Assembly: GCA_003538615.1 (NCBI GenBank)
Contig: DPRT01000013.1
Location: 16,481-25,143 of the forward strand
Source: Holophagaceae bacterium
Lineage (GTDB): Bacteria > Acidobacteriota > Holophagae > Holophagales > Holophagaceae
Length of the DNA stretch: 8,663 nt
Direction of reading: 5' to 3'
The position numbers and the translations under genes were made by a program. Positions 5,899 through 8,663 of the stretch are shown here, in pieces. Under the pieces are notes generated by a model. That model was not told the DNA's origin and searched no databases. It was given only the letters and a program-made list of their open reading frames with translations. Numbering within the stretch: the first letter of the stretch is position 1; each line of letters opens with the position of its first letter.

Positions 5899-6402
5899 TC
5901 ATCCCTTCGCCCACTGCCTGATGGCCTCCGGCAACTCCGGTTGCGCACCTGTGTAGCTCATCTGGCGCAGCACCTCAGCCACGGGGACGTTGCCATCCCT
6001 CCCCCGGAACAGGGCCTTCACCACGCCTTCGGCGGCCAGGTCGCCGCCCCGTTTGAGGAAGCGCTGCTCCAGGAAGACCCACTTCTCGTCCCAGCCCAGC
6101 AACCGCGTGTGCAGTTCATAGCGCTCGAAGGGATCGAGGCTGCGGCGGTAGCGCATGGTGACGCCACCCACCAGCGGCTTCCAGCGGTGGCGCAGCATGA
6201 CCCGGCCGAGGTTCGTGCGGAAGCTGAGGTCGAAGCGGCCCAGGTCCATGACGCTCAGGAAGCGCCCGTTGTTCATGTGGATGTTCACGTCCAGGTCGTT
6301 GGGCCAGACGCGGAAGCGGAGGATCGAGGTGCCCAGGGAATCCAGGGGTGGCCGGAACCGGAGGGTGAGGAGCTTCCAGAGGGTGCGGAAGAACAGAACC
6401 AT
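5899..6402 (-). CDS. Thioesterase-like hotdog-fold protein (THEM6/4HBT_2 type)
   Basis: This 167-aa protein belongs to the 4HBT_2/THEM6-like group of the hotdog superfamily, whose members act or are predicted to act on acyl-CoA or acyl-ACP thioesters. The key pattern is RVWPNDLDVNIHMNNGRFLSVMDLGRFD at about 31-58, including the Asp...HMNNGR motif that marks the central helix and active site. It is followed by strands VGGVTMRYRRSLDPFERYELHTRLLGWDEKWVFLEQRF at about 78-115. The N terminus (FFRTLWKLL) is hydrophobic and basic and may touch the membrane, but there is no clear signal peptide. The true substrate is not evident. Its start codon is divergent from ispE, 38 bp away, and upstream only a weak AGG is present as a ribosome binding site. 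A terminator palindrome lies directly after its stop. Confidence 0.88.
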   Translation of the reverse strand: MVLFFRTLWKLLTLRFRPPLDSLGTSILRFRVWPNDLDVNIHMNNGRFLSVMDLGRFDLSFRTNLGRVMLRHRWKPLVGGVTMRYRRSLDPFERYELHTRLLGWDEKWVFLEQRFLKRGGDLAAEGVVKALFRGRDGNVPVAEVLRQMSYTGAQPELPEAIRQWAKG

Positions 6403-6440
6403 GCTCTGAGCCTAGCGGATGGTTGCGCTACCTTGGAGCC
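6403..6440. promoter_or_regulatory. Short divergent spacer between the thioesterase gene and ispE
   Basis: The two start codons are 38 bp apart on opposite strands, so at least one promoter must lie here or in the neighbouring coding sequence. No clear -35/-10 pair is visible on either strand, and no operator-like palindrome stands out. Confidence 0.3.
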
Positions 6441-7277
6441 ATGGTTCACGCGATCCAGGCCCCCGCCAAGCTCAACCGCTTCCTCGCCGTGCTCGGCCGG
6501 CGGGCGGACGGCTTCCATGAGCTGGAACTGGTCACCACCGTACTGGAGGGCGTCGCGGACCTCACCGACACCCTGAGCGGAGAACCCTCGGGAGAGCTGG
6601 CCCTGGCCATCTCGGGCCCCACGGGCGAAGGCCTGGTGGCCGACGAATCCAACCTGGTGATCAAGGCCTGGCGCCTGCTGGAGGAGGCGGCGAAGCGCCC
6701 CCTGCCCGCGGCCCTGCGCCTGGAGAAGCGCATCCCCCACGGGGCGGGGCTCGGCGGGGGCAGCAGCGATGCGGCCGCGGCCCTGCGCCTGGGCAACCGG
6801 ATGTTCGAGCTGGACCTGCCCGACGGCGAGCTGCTCCGCATGGCCGCCCGGCTGGGAAGCGACGTGCCCCTGTTCCTCCTGGGGGGCACCGTGCTGGGCA
6901 TCGGCCGTGGTGAGCGGGTGTTCCCCCTGCGGCCCGTGGCCCTGGAACCCATCCTCCTCGTCCATCCCGGGTTGCATGTGAGCACGCCCAGCGTCTACCG
7001 GGCCCTGCAGGACGTGGGCTACCCCTTCCCCGAGGCCCTGGCCTCCCAGCCCGCCGGTACCCCCCCGCCCTGGCGCAATGATTTGACCGGCGCGGCCCTG
7101 TGGGTGTGTCCACCTTTGGCCGAGGTGCGCGACGCCCTGCGCGACACCGGCGGAGAGCCCCTGCTCTGTGGCTCCGGCAGCTGCTGGGCGGCGCGCTACA
7201 CCACGGCCGCGGACCGGGATGCCGCCGCGCTCATCCTCCGGCCCTCCCATCCCGCCTGGGGGATCTGGCAGGCTTGA
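6441..7277 (+). CDS. ispE: 4-diphosphocytidyl-2-C-methyl-D-erythritol kinase
   Basis: IspE phosphorylates the 2-hydroxyl of CDP-methylerythritol with ATP in the non-mevalonate isoprenoid pathway. The 278-aa protein has the GHMP-kinase layout. APAKLN at 7-12 carries the catalytic Lys10, PHGAGLGGGSSDAAAAL at 99-115 is the ATP phosphate-binding loop, LGSDVPLFLLGG at 138-149 carries the catalytic Asp141, and LLCGSGSCW at 241-249 is the C-terminal glycine motif. Lys10 and Asp141 fall at the same numbers as in the E. coli enzyme. RRADGFHEL at 20-28 has Phe25 where E. coli has a tyrosine that stacks on the cytosine, while His26 is kept. ATG 6441 is chosen because it puts the family's N terminus in the usual place; a TTG at 6423 in frame would add six residues. 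GGAG lies only two bases before ATG, closer than ideal. Confidence 0.95.
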   Translation: MVHAIQAPAKLNRFLAVLGRRADGFHELELVTTVLEGVADLTDTLSGEPSGELALAISGPTGEGLVADESNLVIKAWRLLEEAAKRPLPAALRLEKRIPHGAGLGGGSSDAAAALRLGNRMFELDLPDGELLRMAARLGSDVPLFLLGGTVLGIGRGERVFPLRPVALEPILLVHPGLHVSTPSVYRALQDVGYPFPEALASQPAGTPPPWRNDLTGAALWVCPPLAEVRDALRDTGGEPLLCGSGSCWAARYTTAADRDAAALILRPSHPAWGIWQA

Positions 7278-7376
7278 ACCCGGCCCCCGCAGGCGGCCGC
7301 CCTGGTCGCCTGGCGGTTCCGCTGGGCCTGATGACGGTATTTGTGCCGACAAGGGGTGCCTGCCGATAGCGGGACC
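7278..7376 (+). other. Spacer between ispE and the sensor gene
   Basis: This 99-base region has a GGCGGCCGCC palindrome at 7292-7301 and a CAGGCG/CGCCTG inverted repeat at 7290-7312 with an 11-nt loop. Neither is followed by a T tract, so a rho-independent terminator is not supported. An AT-containing GGTATTTG at about 7336-7343 could be a -10 region for the sensor gene, but no matching -35 is seen. Confidence 0.3.
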
Positions 7377-7387
7377 ATGCAGGCACC
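7355..7387 (+). promoter_or_regulatory. Perfect 9-bp inverted repeat around the sensor start codon
   Basis: GGTGCCTGC at 7355-7363 is exactly complementary to GCAGGCACC at 7379-7387. The 15-base loop contains the purine-rich GCGGGA and the first two bases of the ATG at 7377, whose G starts the right arm. In the message this would form a GC-rich hairpin with the ribosome binding site in its loop, and could tune translation. As DNA it could instead be an operator. A 9-bp repeat of this kind is not rare by chance in GC-rich sequence, so the role is unproven. Confidence 0.4.
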
Positions 7388-8663
7388 ACGGGAACCCCAA
7401 GATCCGGCCGAGGCCCTCACCCTGGTGCGCCGGTACCTGGATGCGACCTACCGCATCGCCCAGGCCGCCCTGGGCGAAACGGATCTCCAGGAACTCTACG
7501 GCCGCGTCCATGCCACCGTCCGCGACCTCATGCCGGCGGACAACCTCTACTTCGCCCTCTGGGACCGGGCCTCGGGCACCGTCTCCTTCCCCTACTTCGT
7601 GGATGCCCTGGACCCGGCTCCGGCCTCCCGGACGCTCGGCCGCGGTCTCACGGAATACGTGCTCCGCACAGAACAGCCCCTCCTCCTGGATCCAGAGGTG
7701 CTCAAGGAACTGGAGGCTTCGGGAGAGGTGGAACCCATCGGCGCCGATTCCCTGAATTGGCTCGGCGTTCCCCTCATCGGCGCCCAAGGGGTGTTCGGGG
7801 CCCTGGTCATCCAGATCTACGCGGGCAATCGGCGCTACACGGCGGAGGAGCGGGATCTGCTGGCCTTCGTGTCCGGCCAGGTGGCCATGGCCATCGACCG
7901 GAACCGGGCCGAGACCAATCACCGCATGATGGCCCACACCATCGATCAGACCCGGGATTCGGTCTTCGGCCTGGATGCCGGGGGGCGGATCGTCTTCGTG
8001 AACGAGGCGGCCTGCCGCGAACTCGGCTACGACCGGGAGACGCTGCTCGGGTTCTCCCTGTCCGATGTGGACCCCAAGTTTCCGCAGGACCAATGGCCCG
8101 CCTTCATGGCCACCCTCCGCGCCCAGGGCAGCCTGTTCGTGGAGACGGAACACCGCCGGAAGGATGGCAGCACCCTTCCCGTCGAGATCTCCGTCTGCCA
8201 CCTCACCCACGAAGGGCAGGACCTCGCCTTCGGGTACGCCCGGGACACCACCGAGCGCCGGGCGGCGGAGCAGGCCCTCCGCCTGAGCGAGGAGAAATTC
8301 TCCAAGGCCTTCCAGGCCAGCCCGGATGCCATCAACATCAACCGGCTGGACGGAACCTACCTGGAAGTCAATTCCGCCTTCACGCGCATGAGCGGCTGGA
8401 CGCGCGACGAGGTGCTGGGCCGGACCACCCTCGAACTGGGCCTCTGGGTGAACCCGGAGGACCGGCTGCGGGCCCTGGAGATGATCAAGCAGGAAGGGCG
8501 GTTCGATGGCCTCGAGGCCCCCTTCCGGATGAAGGACGGCAGCATCCGGATGGGGCTCCTCTCCGGCACGGTCATCACGGTGGATGGTGAGCCCTGCATG
8601 CTGTCCATCACGCGGGACATCACCGCGCCCAAGGCCGCCGAGCGGACCCTGCGCCTTGCGGAA
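7377..8663 (+). CDS. GAF-PAS-PAS sensor protein, C terminus outside the window
   Basis: The first 429 residues of a cytosolic multi-domain sensor are present, with no stop before the window end. Residues about 22-175 form a GAF domain, starting YRIAQAALGETDLQELYGRVHATVRDLMPADNLYFALWD and ending with LGVPLIGAQGVFGALVIQIY and YTAEERDLLAFVSGQVAMAIDR. A first PAS domain covers about 185-295 (DSVFGLDAGGRIVFVNEAACRELGYDRETLLG, then HRRKDGSTLPVEISV and a PAC-like YARDTTERRAAE). A second covers about 303-420 (SEEKFSKAFQASPDAININRLDGTYLEVNSAFTRMSG and ITRDITAPKAAERTL). There are no membrane segments, so the signal is probably internal or a diffusible ligand. The output is not visible; a histidine kinase or a GGDEF/EAL module is usual after such arrays. 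The start ATG at 7377 has a weak GCGGGA upstream and an inverted repeat around it. Confidence 0.92.
   Translation, partial: MQAPREPQDPAEALTLVRRYLDATYRIAQAALGETDLQELYGRVHATVRDLMPADNLYFALWDRASGTVSFPYFVDALDPAPASRTLGRGLTEYVLRTEQPLLLDPEVLKELEASGEVEPIGADSLNWLGVPLIGAQGVFGALVIQIYAGNRRYTAEERDLLAFVSGQVAMAIDRNRAETNHRMMAHTIDQTRDSVFGLDAGGRIVFVNEAACRELGYDRETLLGFSLSDVDPKFPQDQWPAFMATLRAQGSLFVETEHRRKDGSTLPVEISVCHLTHEGQDLAFGYARDTTERRAAEQALRLSEEKFSKAFQASPDAININRLDGTYLEVNSAFTRMSGWTRDEVLGRTTLELGLWVNPEDRLRALEMIKQEGRFDGLEAPFRMKDGSIRMGLLSGTVITVDGEPCMLSITRDITAPKAAERTLRLAE

Noticed and set aside
5733..5921. A 62-codon plus-strand frame in the map downstream spacer
   Set aside because: It runs through the hairpins and the palindromic terminator into the opposite gene and has no domain or ribosome binding site.
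7290..7312. CAGGCG/CGCCTG inverted repeat after ispE as a terminator
   Set aside because: No T tract follows and the loop is long; it is probably a by-product of high GC content.
6285..8210. A 641-codon open frame on the minus strand antisense to ispE and the sensor gene
   Set aside because: Its translation is low-complexity Gly/Gln/His/Arg-rich sequence with no motif, and it lies opposite two clearly conserved proteins. It is a high-GC mirror frame.
7757..8590. A 277-codon plus-strand frame overlapping the sensor gene
   Set aside because: It is Arg/Pro/Gly-rich out-of-frame sequence; the frame starting at 7377 reads cleanly as GAF and PAS domains.

Overview
The window is a GC-rich, gene-dense bacterial chromosomal segment with third codon positions dominated by G/C. 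I see no mobile-element, phage, CRISPR, tRNA or rRNA signal. The gene content (a type I methionine aminopeptidase, IspE of the non-mevalonate isoprenoid pathway, an Lrp/AsnC regulator, a multi-PAS sensor) is ordinary for a free-living Gram-negative-like bacterium. A Holophagaceae/Geothrix-like Acidobacteriota is my impression from protein style and is inference only.

Left block (1-2062, minus strand): a PLP-dependent trans-sulfuration-family enzyme (404 aa) is followed by a DUF1835-type protein and then by the first codons of another gene that leaves the window at base 1. An Lrp/AsnC regulator (2131-2604, plus strand) is divergent from the PLP enzyme. The shared AT-rich spacer carries an imperfect palindrome that is a good candidate operator.

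Middle block (2626-4885, minus strand): three genes overlap tightly (TGATG and ATGA junctions). They encode a small lipoprotein, a 207-aa protein and a 430-aa histidine-rich helical protein. I cannot assign a function to any of them, and this is the least explained set in the window.

Right block: map (4925-5722, plus) is divergent from the lipoprotein operon across 39 bp. It converges on a THEM6-like hotdog thioesterase (5899-6402, minus) across a 176-bp spacer packed with hairpins, a degenerate copy of the map 3' end and a 20-bp palindromic terminator. The thioesterase is divergent from ispE (6441-7277, plus). About 100 bp downstream of ispE a GAF-PAS-PAS sensor protein begins (7377, plus) and is still open at the window end. 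Its start codon sits at the edge of a perfect 9-bp inverted repeat.

I found no clear new defence or catalytic system. The best candidates for something undescribed are the three-gene unknown operon, the structured and partly duplicated map 3' spacer, and the hairpin around the sensor start codon.
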